64,000 nucleotides of DNA from Mycolicibacterium aurum (GTDB lineage Bacteria; Actinomycetota; Actinomycetes; Mycobacteriales; Mycobacteriaceae): positions 3,844,001 to 3,908,000 of the forward strand of contig LT549889.1 in assembly GCA_900078775.1 (NCBI GenBank). Reading direction: 5' to 3'. The notes beneath the pieces were generated by a model that saw nothing but the letters and a program-made list of their open reading frames with translations, had not been told where the DNA came from and made no database searches. This document shows, in pieces, positions 49,968-58,698 of the stretch. Numbering within the stretch: position 1 is the stretch's first letter; every line of letters begins with the position of its first letter. The translations under genes and the position numbers were made by a program.

Positions 49968-52508
49968 GCCCGAGGTAGAGCTCCAGCAGGCTGGTCGGCA
50001 GCGCGTTCGCCTTGGTGATTCCACTGATCGCCGCGATGCTGGCGGGCTTGGGGGTGCGCTCCAGTTCGGGGGTGCCCGGATCCGAGCCGTACAGCCCGAA
50101 CTGCAGGTGATAGCCGTCGGCCCACTCCACATTGTCGACGAAGGACCAGTAGGTGTAGCCGATGATGTCGGTGCCGTGCGCCACCATGTCCTGCACCACC
50201 GCAAGGTGGTTGACGATGTAGGGCGGGCGTTTGGTGTCCCCGCTGTCGGCGACGCCGTTCTCGGTGATCCACAGCGGTTTCCCGTAGGACGCCGCGAGTT
50301 CCAGCACCTCCCGGAAGCCGCCCGGTTCCATCGGCTGGTTGAAGTCGCTGCAGGTCGACGACGAGGCCTGGCAGCGGAACGGGATGCCCTGCAGGAAGTT
50401 GTATCCGGGCAGCGGGGCGAAGCCGAACCCGCCCATCGGCTGCGTCCCGTAGTACTGCACCCCGAGGAAGTCGACCTTGTCCGCGAACTCGGGGCGGATC
50501 TCGTCGGCGGTCTTGATCCCGTCGAAGTTCGCGTCGACCCAGCCGTCGATGACGGCGTTGGGCACCCACTGGTTGAACACCTTGTTCCAGGCGTCGGCGG
50601 CCGCGATGTCGTTCGCGTTGACCGGGTTGGCGGGCCGCGCCGGGATCATGTTGGTGGCGATCCCGACGAAGGCGGTGTCGTCCCATCTGTGGATGGCGTC
50701 GTAGGCCGCGACGTGCCCCTTGGCCTCGTTGATCACGAACCGGGCGGCCAGATCGGGGCGCAGCACCCCGGGCGGCCAGCTCGGCACCAGCCCGGGGATG
50801 GCCAGCAGCTGGGTGAGCAGCGGCGGGAACGGTTCGTTCAACGTCACCCAGTTGTCCACCTGGTCGCCGTAGGTCCAGGCCAGAAACGCCGCGTACTTCT
50901 CGAACTCGACCGGGGTCTGGTCCGAGAGCCAGCCGGCCTTCGGAGTGGGCAGACCCAATTGGATGAGTGGGCGCGCGGTGATCGGGTCGTGGATCCACAC
51001 CGGCAGGGTGAAGTGGTTGACGGTGACCAGTGGCTGCAGTCCGTGTGCGCGCAGCGCGTCGAACACCGCCCGGTAGTGGGCCACCTCGATCGGATCGGCC
51101 AGCGCGGCCAGGGCCTGCAGGTCGGCCAGGCTCACCCCACCGCCCTCGTCCGAGATATCGACGGCCGCAGTGGAGTTCGGGAATATCCGGCTCCATTCGA
51201 TGGACATCCGGAAGGTGTTCATCCCGAGTTCGTCCCGGGCCAGCGCGGCGTCGGAGTCATAGGAGACGTACGCGCCGGGCCCGTTCTCCGGAATGCCCTT
51301 GGTGAGCCCGAGCCACTGGTTGAGCGGATGGTGCACCCACTTGTACCAGTCGGAGTTGGGGTCGACCGGGGATCCGGGTCCGCCCTCGGCCTGGAACCCG
51401 GCGTGCGCCACGCCCCAGTAGAAGTCGTCGGGGAAGGACAGGTCGACGCCCTCGACGGGGTCGACGGTGACGGTGATGGTGCGGGCCACCGCGTGCCCGC
51501 CGCCGGGGCGCAGCAGTTGGCCGATGATCGGGATGTGCGCCAGGATGCCGAGCGGGCCGTGCCAGTGCACACCGGCGCGCTGGTCGTCGGCCACCACGGT
51601 GAACGTGTCGGTCCCGCCGACCGCGGCCATCGCATTGGTCGGCCGGTAGATGAAATCGCCTGTGGTTTCGTCGATCTGGACGGTGCCGCCGTTGCGCGGG
51701 CGGCCCACCACGGTGAACTTCAGCGGGTCGCCGTCCGGGTCGGAGATGCCCGCGTTGCCCAGGACGAGCCCGGTGCTGGTCTGGGTGGTCTCGCCGACGT
51801 CCTCGATCCGCGGGCCGGCGTTGAACAGTTCCCGCCGCACCCAGGCCAGCAGCGCCCATGCCGAGGGCGGGCCGACGGGCCCGGCGGGTGCTCCGGCGGC
51901 GAACGGTGCGAACACGGCGCCGACCAGGCTGCGGACCACGTTGACCGCGTAGCGGATCGCGATGACCGGGTTGGGCAGGGTGGAGGTCCACTTGACCGGG
52001 GCCTTCGCGGTGGCGACCAGCGCGGTGGTCGCCGTCGGCATCGCGACCGGGGTCTGGCGGGCGGCGGGGGCTCGGCGGTCGCGGTGCGGGTGCGGGTGTC
52101 GGTATCGGTGCTGGTCGTCGGCCGGGTTTCGGCCTGGGTTTCGATCCGGGTTTCGGCCCGGTTTTCGGCGGTGGTCGCCGCCCTGAGCGCGCGGCGCTGG
52201 GTGGCCGAGCGACGGGTGCTCTTGCGGTCCTGACGGGTCTCGGGTTCGGCCTCGGCCGTTTCGGTTTCGTGGGCCGGCGCCTCAGGTTCGGCTTCGGGTT
52301 CGGGTTCGGGATCTGTGGCCTCGGTGCCGGACTCGCTGTCCGGCACCGTATCCGGCTTCGTGTCCGTCGAGTTCGACTCCGACGGGGTCGAATCAGAGGC
52401 CGACTCCGTGGTATCGGGGTCCGCCCAGGCCAGGCCCGGGGACCCCAGCCCACCGGCCGACCAGATCCCGATCACCACCGCGACGCCCGCGACCCGACGA
52501 CAACGCAT
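49948..52508 (-). pseudogene. Secreted GH1 beta-glycosidase with Ig-like domain, one frameshift
   Basis: The N-terminal part (signal peptide MRCRRVAGVAVVIGIWSAGG with WADPD after it, then a Glu/Pro/Thr-rich stretch with EPEPEAEPEAP) and the GH1 part lie in different frames. Adding one C to the coding strand at the G5 run 52066-52070 joins TATAEPPAARQTPVAMP and gives about 850 residues. Then come a cadherin/VCBS-like domain (SDPDGDPLKFTVVGRP ... GGTDTFTVVADD) and the GH1 barrel with acid/base LNEP and nucleophile ITENG. It would hydrolyse beta-glucosides outside the membrane. The conserved downstream part points to a sequence error. Confidence 0.82.
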
Positions 52509-52558
52509 GCACTTTGCTATACACGCTCGATCTCGGTGGTGCCGGGGTTTTGCGGAGG

Positions 52559-54199
52559 TCAGCGCAACAGACCCGCGAGCAGGCGGCTGTGCATGGGTGG
52601 CCGGGGCGCGGTCGCCGCCGCGGCCAGCATGTCGGCGATGTCGGTGAACTTGTCCCGGGGACGCTGCCCGCCGCCACGCGCGATCTCGGCGGCGTCGATG
52701 GCACGCCAGCCCGCGGCGTCAACAACCGCGGGCTGGCGGCCTCGGACGAGCTTGTCCAGCGCCGCCGGCTTGTGAGCCGGGTCGCCGAGCCGTCCTCGGT
52801 TGTAGTCCTCCACCAGGGTGTGCACCGTCTCGGCGGCACAGGATTTGTTGGTCCCGATGAATCCGGTCGGGCCGCGTTTGATCCAGCCCGCCACGTAGGC
52901 GCCGGCACCGTGGCGCACCCGGCCACCGTCGTTGGGCACCACCCCGGCGTCCTCGTCGAACGGCAGATCGGCGATCGCCTTGCCGCGGTAGCCGATCGAG
53001 GTCAGCACCATGCCCGCCGGCAGCACGCGGGCACCGTCGAACTCGATGCCGGTGACATGCTCGTCGCCGAGCACGCGTTGCGGAGTCATGTTGTAGGCGA
53101 AGCGGATCCGGGGCCGGGTGATCGGCGCGGAGGCATCCCCCAGCTTGGCCAGGATCTCCAGTTTGTTGCGGGTCAGCCGGTCCTGTTCGGTGGCCAGGTC
53201 GGCGATCACCAACTGGTGGTCGGCGGCGTCGAGCACCACGTCGCAGGCCGAGGTCAGCCCGATCAGTTCCGGCAGGGTGAACGCCGAGAACGCCGGTCCG
53301 CGCCGCGCCGCGATCACCACCTCGGTCACCTTGGACGATCGCAGCGCCGCCAGGGCATGATCGGCGATGTCGGTGCGGGACAAGGCATCCGGATCGGCGG
53401 TCAGGATGCGCGCCACGTCGAGTGCGACGTTGCCGTTGCCGACGATGACCACTCGTTCGTGGCCGAGGTCGACCGGCAGGTCGGCCGCGTCGGGGTGGCC
53501 GTTGAACCAGGCCACCACCTCGGTGGCGGTGCCGGTGCCCGGCAGGCCCATGCCCTCGATATCCAGTCGCCGGTCGTCGGGGGCGCCGACGGCGTAGAGC
53601 ACCGCGTGGTGATGTTCGAGCAGGTCGGCGTGGCTGAGGTGCTTGCCCACCTCGACGTTGAGGAACATCCGCAGCCCGGGCCGGGCGGCGATCTTGTCGA
53701 ACAACCGCGTCACCCGCTTGGTGCTCTGATGATCCGGCGCCACCCCGGCCCGCACCAATCCGTATGGCGTGGGCAGCTTTTCGAACAGGTTGACCCGCAC
53801 CCCCCGCTGGGTGAGCAGCTCGTCGGCGGCGTACATCGCGGCCGGTCCGGAGCCGACGATCGCGACGGTCAGCGGTCCACCGCGGGTGATCTTGGGCGCT
53901 TCGAGCACCGGAGCGAGCTTGGAGGTGGGCGGCAGCTTGCCCTCGCGCTTCGGGTAGAAGGCCGCGTTGATCTCGACGAACGGCAACTGCTCGGGTGTCA
54001 GCTTGGTTTCCGGGGCGATGGCCCCGACCGGGCAGGCGCTGACGCAGGCGCCGCAGTCTACGCAGGCGGCCGGGTCGATGAACAGCATCTCGGCGGTCGC
54101 GAACCCCGGCTCATCCGGTGAGGGATGGATGCAGTTGACCGGGCAGGCATAGACGCAGGACCCGTCGCTGCAACACGACTGGGTGATGACGTGGGGCAT
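52559..54199 (-). CDS. fprB: Ferredoxin/ferredoxin-NADP reductase FprB
   Basis: A 546-residue fusion of a 7Fe ferredoxin (Cys15, Cys19 and Cys23 region, then Cys46-x2-Cys49-x2-Cys52-x3-Cys56) with a ferredoxin-NADP reductase (FAD fold VAIVGSGPAAMYAADELL, NADPH fold VVIVGNGNVALDVARIL). The C-terminal closing motif is GWIKRGPTGFIGTNK. It corresponds to Rv0886. ATG 54199 is used since MPHVITQSCC is the normal ferredoxin start. The diiron oxygenase gene ends eight bases upstream, so FprB may supply its electrons. Confidence 0.95.
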   Translation of the reverse strand: MPHVITQSCCSDGSCVYACPVNCIHPSPDEPGFATAEMLFIDPAACVDCGACVSACPVGAIAPETKLTPEQLPFVEINAAFYPKREGKLPPTSKLAPVLEAPKITRGGPLTVAIVGSGPAAMYAADELLTQRGVRVNLFEKLPTPYGLVRAGVAPDHQSTKRVTRLFDKIAARPGLRMFLNVEVGKHLSHADLLEHHHAVLYAVGAPDDRRLDIEGMGLPGTGTATEVVAWFNGHPDAADLPVDLGHERVVIVGNGNVALDVARILTADPDALSRTDIADHALAALRSSKVTEVVIAARRGPAFSAFTLPELIGLTSACDVVLDAADHQLVIADLATEQDRLTRNKLEILAKLGDASAPITRPRIRFAYNMTPQRVLGDEHVTGIEFDGARVLPAGMVLTSIGYRGKAIADLPFDEDAGVVPNDGGRVRHGAGAYVAGWIKRGPTGFIGTNKSCAAETVHTLVEDYNRGRLGDPAHKPAALDKLVRGRQPAVVDAAGWRAIDAAEIARGGGQRPRDKFTDIADMLAAAATAPRPPMHSRLLAGLLR

Positions 54200-54207
54200 C
54201 CGCGGGC

Positions 54208-55224
54208 CTAGGCGACCGACACCAGGTGCTCGCGCTGCGGCTCGCTGCGATAGCGGCTGGCGGGCCCGTCGATCTTGCAGATCTTCCACATCAGCTTGGC
54301 CAGCGGATTCATCAGACCGGTGTCGTGGCACAGCATCCGCACATCGGAGAACATGTCGCGCAACATCTTTCGCGATTCGGGCGCGCGGAAGAAGACGTCT
54401 TTGCGTACCGAGCGCGGGATGTCGAATTCCTTCCAGAACGCCTTCGGCGGCACGATGATCGCCGAGCACAGGATGCGCATGGTCAGCGGGACGAACAGCG
54501 AAAGCGCGAAGCGCTGGCGGCGGCGCAGCGTGGGCACCCGCTTGTGCAGGTACTGGTGGGCGAACGAGATGTGGCGGGCCTCCTCGGCGACGTGGATCGC
54601 CATCACCCGCTCCATGATCGGGTGCAGGTTGCGCCCTTCCCGCAGCACGCTCTTCTGGGTGTGGTCGATGGGCTCCTCGCCGGCGAGCACGCCGAAGAAG
54701 AACGGGATCGGCGCGGGGCCGGCGGCCAGCGGGATGGTCGGCTGCAGCCACTTGAGCAACCGCGGCATCCCGGGCACATCCATCCCGATGCGGTTGACCA
54801 TCTCCTGGAACATCAGGGTGTGGTTGCACTCCTCGACCGCCTCGTGCAGGCAGTACCGGTATTCCGGGGAACCGTTGGGCACCCAGAACGAGTACTCCAT
54901 CAGGCCGCGGATCAGGATGTTCTCGAAGTGCAGGCCGACCTTGGCGACGTTGGCCTGCCGCCACATGCCGATCTCGATCTGCCGCTCCAGCGGCTGGGCC
55001 TGGTACCAGGGGTGCCCGCCCAGCGGGTCGGTGTCGGTGAGGACCCAGCGCGGGTCGTTCGGGACGACGGCAAACTCCGGAGCGTCCCAGTCGATGTCCT
55101 GGTAGGGATTGAAGTTCCGCCGCACCGACCCCTCGGACAGGGTGGCCAGCATTTCGACGTACTGAGGGTCGTCGCTGACATCCATATTGCGGCGCCAGCG
55201 CCGGACCATCTTGGTTCGAGCCAT
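54208..55224 (-). CDS. AurF-like diiron oxygenase (Rv0885 type)
   Basis: A 338-residue protein with the diiron ligand pattern of p-aminobenzoate N-oxygenases: Glu101, Glu132-x2-His135 (EECNH) and Glu215-x2-His218 (EEARH) with His211. ATG 55224 is preceded by GGAGG; longer forms are not supported. It corresponds to Rv0885. The next gene is fprB on the same strand. Substrate is not known; oxygenation of an amine or a fatty acyl group is possible. Confidence 0.88.
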   Translation of the reverse strand: MARTKMVRRWRRNMDVSDDPQYVEMLATLSEGSVRRNFNPYQDIDWDAPEFAVVPNDPRWVLTDTDPLGGHPWYQAQPLERQIEIGMWRQANVAKVGLHFENILIRGLMEYSFWVPNGSPEYRYCLHEAVEECNHTLMFQEMVNRIGMDVPGMPRLLKWLQPTIPLAAGPAPIPFFFGVLAGEEPIDHTQKSVLREGRNLHPIMERVMAIHVAEEARHISFAHQYLHKRVPTLRRRQRFALSLFVPLTMRILCSAIIVPPKAFWKEFDIPRSVRKDVFFRAPESRKMLRDMFSDVRMLCHDTGLMNPLAKLMWKICKIDGPASRYRSEPQREHLVSVA

Positions 55225-55507
55225 CTTGAATCCTCCATGAGGTTTACATCGACGGGCTTGTTGTCTAGACGGTACCGCAGGTATCGAGTAAATGTCCACA
55301 CCCTGATACACGGCTTTGCCCGGGGGTGCCCAGCACCGCGGCACTTCAAACAGAACCCGTGATCAGGGCGCTTTACGGAGGTTTATCGACGGATTGCCAA
55401 GACGCGACGACGGGGTCGACGACGGGCCGCCGAACCGTTGAACGCGCGCAAATCCACACCCCGTCGCTAAGCTCTCAGCTGGCTCACAGCGCGGACAAAG
55501 GATTCGG

Positions 55508-56473
55508 ATGGCCGTCAATTCCAAGGGCAATCGCACGATCAGGAATGTGGTGCTCGGCGGTGTGGGGCTGATCGCCCTGCTCATTTCGGGCGCCGTGTTG
55601 TCCAGTTGCGCCACCCAGGTCGGCCCCGGGCAAACCGCGGTGAAGGTGGACGATTACGCGCTGATCCCGACCGATCCGAAGGTCGAGGGCTGCATCGACC
55701 CGGAGACTTCCGAGTTCAATCCGCCCGGCGGTTTCAAGGCCTACCGGTACCCGTCCCGGCAGATCAGCTGGGACGCCACCGGCGGCCCGGATTCCGAGGC
55801 CGAGTCCACCATCGTGGTGTCCAACGCCACCGCGCCCGCCGAGCTGCGGGTGCCGGTCGTCATCACCTTCGACCTGACCACCGACTGCGGCATGTTGATG
55901 GACTTCCACCGCGACTTCGGCACCAAGTACCAGGGCTGGCTGGACGATGACGGCCTGGTGACCACGGGCTGGGTGAACCTGCTGCGCTACGCCATCGGCC
56001 AACCCGCCGAACAGGTGCTGATCAGCGTGGCGCAGAAGTACACCTGGCGGGAGATCTGGAACGACGAGAAGGTCCGCATCGAGTTCCAGAACGCACTGCG
56101 CGATGCGCTGCCCGGCGCCTCGCGGGCCCGCACCGACGGCAAGGAGTTCTTCACCAACTTCCAGGTGACGGTCATGAAGCCGGACCCGGTGGACCAGGGC
56201 CTCAAGGACGCCATCATCGCCGAGCAGAAGGCGATCGCCGATGCCCGGGCCGCCGAGGCCAAGGGGGTGGCCGACGCCAATGCCGCACGCGCCAAGGCCG
56301 AGGCGGACCGGGCGGCCGCGGCGGCCCAGACCGAGCTGGCCCGTCAGGTCGCGCTGCAGAAGCAGGCCGAGATCGCCGGCTACCCGGACGTCGAGTCCTA
56401 TCTGAAGGCCAAGGCGATCGAGAGCGGACAGAATCCGTACCAACCGACCTACGTGGTGCCCCAGGCCGGCTGA
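55508..56473 (+). CDS. SPFH/band 7-domain protein
   Basis: A 321-residue protein with an N-terminal span (about 13-33), then the SPFH domain (VGPGQTAVKVDDYALIP ... VRIEFQNALRDALPG) and an Ala/Lys-rich coiled coil (about 225-290, AEAKGVADANAARAKAEADR). It ends QPTYVVPQAG. SPFH proteins scaffold membrane patches and control proteases. The cysteine after the span (LSSC) could be a lipobox, but the span fits an anchor better. It is transcribed divergently from the diiron gene and stands alone. Confidence 0.85.
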   Translation: MAVNSKGNRTIRNVVLGGVGLIALLISGAVLSSCATQVGPGQTAVKVDDYALIPTDPKVEGCIDPETSEFNPPGGFKAYRYPSRQISWDATGGPDSEAESTIVVSNATAPAELRVPVVITFDLTTDCGMLMDFHRDFGTKYQGWLDDDGLVTTGWVNLLRYAIGQPAEQVLISVAQKYTWREIWNDEKVRIEFQNALRDALPGASRARTDGKEFFTNFQVTVMKPDPVDQGLKDAIIAEQKAIADARAAEAKGVADANAARAKAEADRAAAAAQTELARQVALQKQAEIAGYPDVESYLKAKAIESGQNPYQPTYVVPQAG

Positions 56474-56510
56474 TTTCGGCTGGCCGCCGCAGGCCGATAA
56501 CCTTGTGGCC

Positions 56511-57617
56511 ATGGCCGAACTGACGATCCCCGCCGACCTCAAACCCAAAGACGGACGCTTTGGTTGCGGCCCGTCCAAGGTTCGGCCCGAGCAGCTCGCC
56601 GCGCTGGCCGCCGCCGGGGACCTGTTCGGCACCTCGCACCGCCAGGCCCCGGTGAAGAACCTGGTGGGCCGGGTGCGCGACGGCCTGCGCCAGCTGTTCT
56701 CGCTGCCCGACGGCTACGAGGTCATCCTGGGCAACGGCGGCTCGACCGCGTTCTGGGATGCCGCCGCGTTCGGCCTGGTCGACAAGCGTTCGCTGCACCT
56801 GACCTACGGCGAGTTCAGCTCGAAGTTCGCCTCGTGCGTGGCCAAGAACCCGTTCGTCGGCGACCCGATCATCGTCAAGGCCGACGCCGGTAGCGCCCCG
56901 GAGCCGACCTCGGACCCGTCGGTGGACGTGGTGGCCTGGGCGCACAACGAGACCTCCACGGGTGTGGCGCTGCCGGTGCAGCGACCCGCAGGTGATGCGC
57001 TGGTGCTCATCGACGCGACCTCGGCGGCCGGTGGCCTGCCGGTCGACATCGCCGACACCGACGCCTACTACTTCGCCCCGCAGAAGAACTTCGCCGGCGA
57101 CGGCGGGCTGTGGCTCGCGGTGCTGTCCCCGGCCGCGCTGGCCCGCATCGAGGCCATCGCCGGGACCGGCCGCTGGGTGCCCGACTTCCTGTCGCTGCCC
57201 ATCGCGGTGGAGAACAGCCTGAAGAACCAGACCTACAACACCCCGGCGATCGGCACGCTGATCCTGCTGGCCGAGCAGCTCGACTGGCTCAACGGCAACG
57301 GCGGGCTGGACTGGGCCGTCAGCCGCACCGCGGACTCGTCGTCGCGGCTGTACAACTGGGCCGAGGCGTCCTCGTTCGCCACCCCGTTCGTCGCCGACCC
57401 CAAGCTGCGTTCGCAGGTCGTGGGCACCATCGACTTCGACGATGCGGTGGACGCGGCGGCGGTGGCCAAGGCGCTGCGGGCCAACGGCATCGTGGACACC
57501 GAGCCGTACCGCAAGCTGGGCCGCAACCAGCTGCGGGTGGCCATGTTCCCGGCGGTCGATCCCGAGGACGTCAGCGCCCTGACCCAGTGCGTGGATTGGG
57601 TCGTCGAGCGCCTCTGA
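56511..57617 (+). CDS. serC: Phosphoserine transaminase
   Basis: A 368-residue PLP enzyme of serine synthesis (3-phosphohydroxypyruvate plus glutamate to phosphoserine). It opens with IPADLKPKDGRFGCGPSKVR; the PLP lysine is Lys192 in APQKNFAGDGG, and DATSAAGGLPVDIADTDAYY precedes it. The long mycobacterial form is recognisable. ATG 56511 is preferred over GTG 56505. Corresponds to Rv0884c. Confidence 0.95.
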   Translation: MAELTIPADLKPKDGRFGCGPSKVRPEQLAALAAAGDLFGTSHRQAPVKNLVGRVRDGLRQLFSLPDGYEVILGNGGSTAFWDAAAFGLVDKRSLHLTYGEFSSKFASCVAKNPFVGDPIIVKADAGSAPEPTSDPSVDVVAWAHNETSTGVALPVQRPAGDALVLIDATSAAGGLPVDIADTDAYYFAPQKNFAGDGGLWLAVLSPAALARIEAIAGTGRWVPDFLSLPIAVENSLKNQTYNTPAIGTLILLAEQLDWLNGNGGLDWAVSRTADSSSRLYNWAEASSFATPFVADPKLRSQVVGTIDFDDAVDAAAVAKALRANGIVDTEPYRKLGRNQLRVAMFPAVDPEDVSALTQCVDWVVERL

Positions 57618-57697
57618 GCGCACCCGGCGGTCCGGCGCCCTGCGTGTCTGCACGGTAACGGGCCGATAACAAAGTAGGGTGCGCAGAGGAGGTCACT

Positions 57698-58660
57698 ATG
57701 CGAGAACTCAAAGTCGTCGGGCTCGACGTGGACGGCAAGCGCATCATCTGCGAGGCCTCCGACTCCGGCGACCACTTCGCCATCCGTGTCGACAATCGTC
57801 TGCGCGCCGCCGTGCGCGGCGACAAGGCCACCTCGAATCAGACCGAGATCGAGGTCGAGGTGAGCCCGGGCTTGCGCCCCAAGGAGATTCAGTCGCGGAT
57901 CCGCGCGGGTGCCTCGGTGGAGCAGGTGGCCGCGCTGGCCGGTGAGGACATCGACCGGATCCAGCGCTTCGCCAACCCGGTGCTGCTGGAGCGTTCCCGG
58001 GCGGCCGAACTGGCCACCGCGGCGCATCCGGTGCTGGCCGACGGCCCGTCGGTGCTGACGCTGCTGGAGACGGTGACCACCGCGCTCATCTCCCGCGGCC
58101 TGGATCCCAACGCAACCAACTGGGACGCCTGGCGCAACGAGGACGGCCGCTGGACCGTGCAGTTGGCCTGGAAGGCCGGCAAGTCGGATCTGCAGGCCCA
58201 CTTCCGCTTCACCCCGGGATCGCACGGCGGCACGGTGACCGCGTTCGACGACAGCGCCGCCGAACTGATCGACCCCAGCTTCGCCCGCCCGCTGCGCCCG
58301 GTGGCCGCGGTCGCCCAACTCGACTTCGACGTCACGCCGACGGCTCCGCTACCGGTGCACGCGCCGGTGCACCCGTCCCAGGTGCAGCTGCCGCCGCCGG
58401 CCCCCGCCGCCCAGGCTCCCGCCCCGGTGGTGGCTCAGGCCCCCGCCCCGGCCGCTCCCCCGGCTCCCGCTCCCGCTCCCCAGGCGCCGCCGGCCCCCGC
58501 CGCCCAGGCTCCGGCCCCGCAGGCTCCCAGCGCCGATGTCGACGAGGTCGAAGCGGCCCCGGCACCCGCGCCGAAGCCGCGCCGCGCCCGCAAGGCCAAG
58601 CCGTCGGTCCCGGGCTGGGAAGACGTGCTGCTGGGCGTGCGGTCCGGCACCCAGCGCTGA
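57698..58660 (+). CDS. sepH: Cell-division protein SepH (DUF3071)
   Basis: A 320-residue protein, Rv0883c/SepH type. The N-terminal DUF3071 domain (about 1-200) opens with MRELKVVGLDVDGKRIIC and includes a helix-turn-helix (RPKEIQSRIRAGASVEQVAA). A Pro/Ala linker of about 60 residues follows (58380-58540), and a conserved tail PSVPGWEDVLLGVRSG closes it. SepH binds FtsZ and promotes its filament assembly in Streptomyces and mycobacteria. The linker is coded by imperfect repeats. Confidence 0.9.
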   Translation: MRELKVVGLDVDGKRIICEASDSGDHFAIRVDNRLRAAVRGDKATSNQTEIEVEVSPGLRPKEIQSRIRAGASVEQVAALAGEDIDRIQRFANPVLLERSRAAELATAAHPVLADGPSVLTLLETVTTALISRGLDPNATNWDAWRNEDGRWTVQLAWKAGKSDLQAHFRFTPGSHGGTVTAFDDSAAELIDPSFARPLRPVAAVAQLDFDVTPTAPLPVHAPVHPSQVQLPPPAPAAQAPAPVVAQAPAPAAPPAPAPAPQAPPAPAAQAPAPQAPSADVDEVEAAPAPAPKPRRARKAKPSVPGWEDVLLGVRSGTQR

Positions 58661-58698
58661 ACCTGACCACTCGCACCGAACAGCGCGACCCACTCCCT

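Noticed and set aside
49862..51196. 444-codon open frame on the minus strand overlapping the GH1 gene
   Set aside because: It lies in another frame of the same strand; the GH1 frame has the catalytic LNEP and ITENG motifs.
54200..54964. 255-codon upstream extension of fprB
   Set aside because: It overlaps the diiron oxygenase gene in another frame; the ferredoxin domain begins at ATG 54199.
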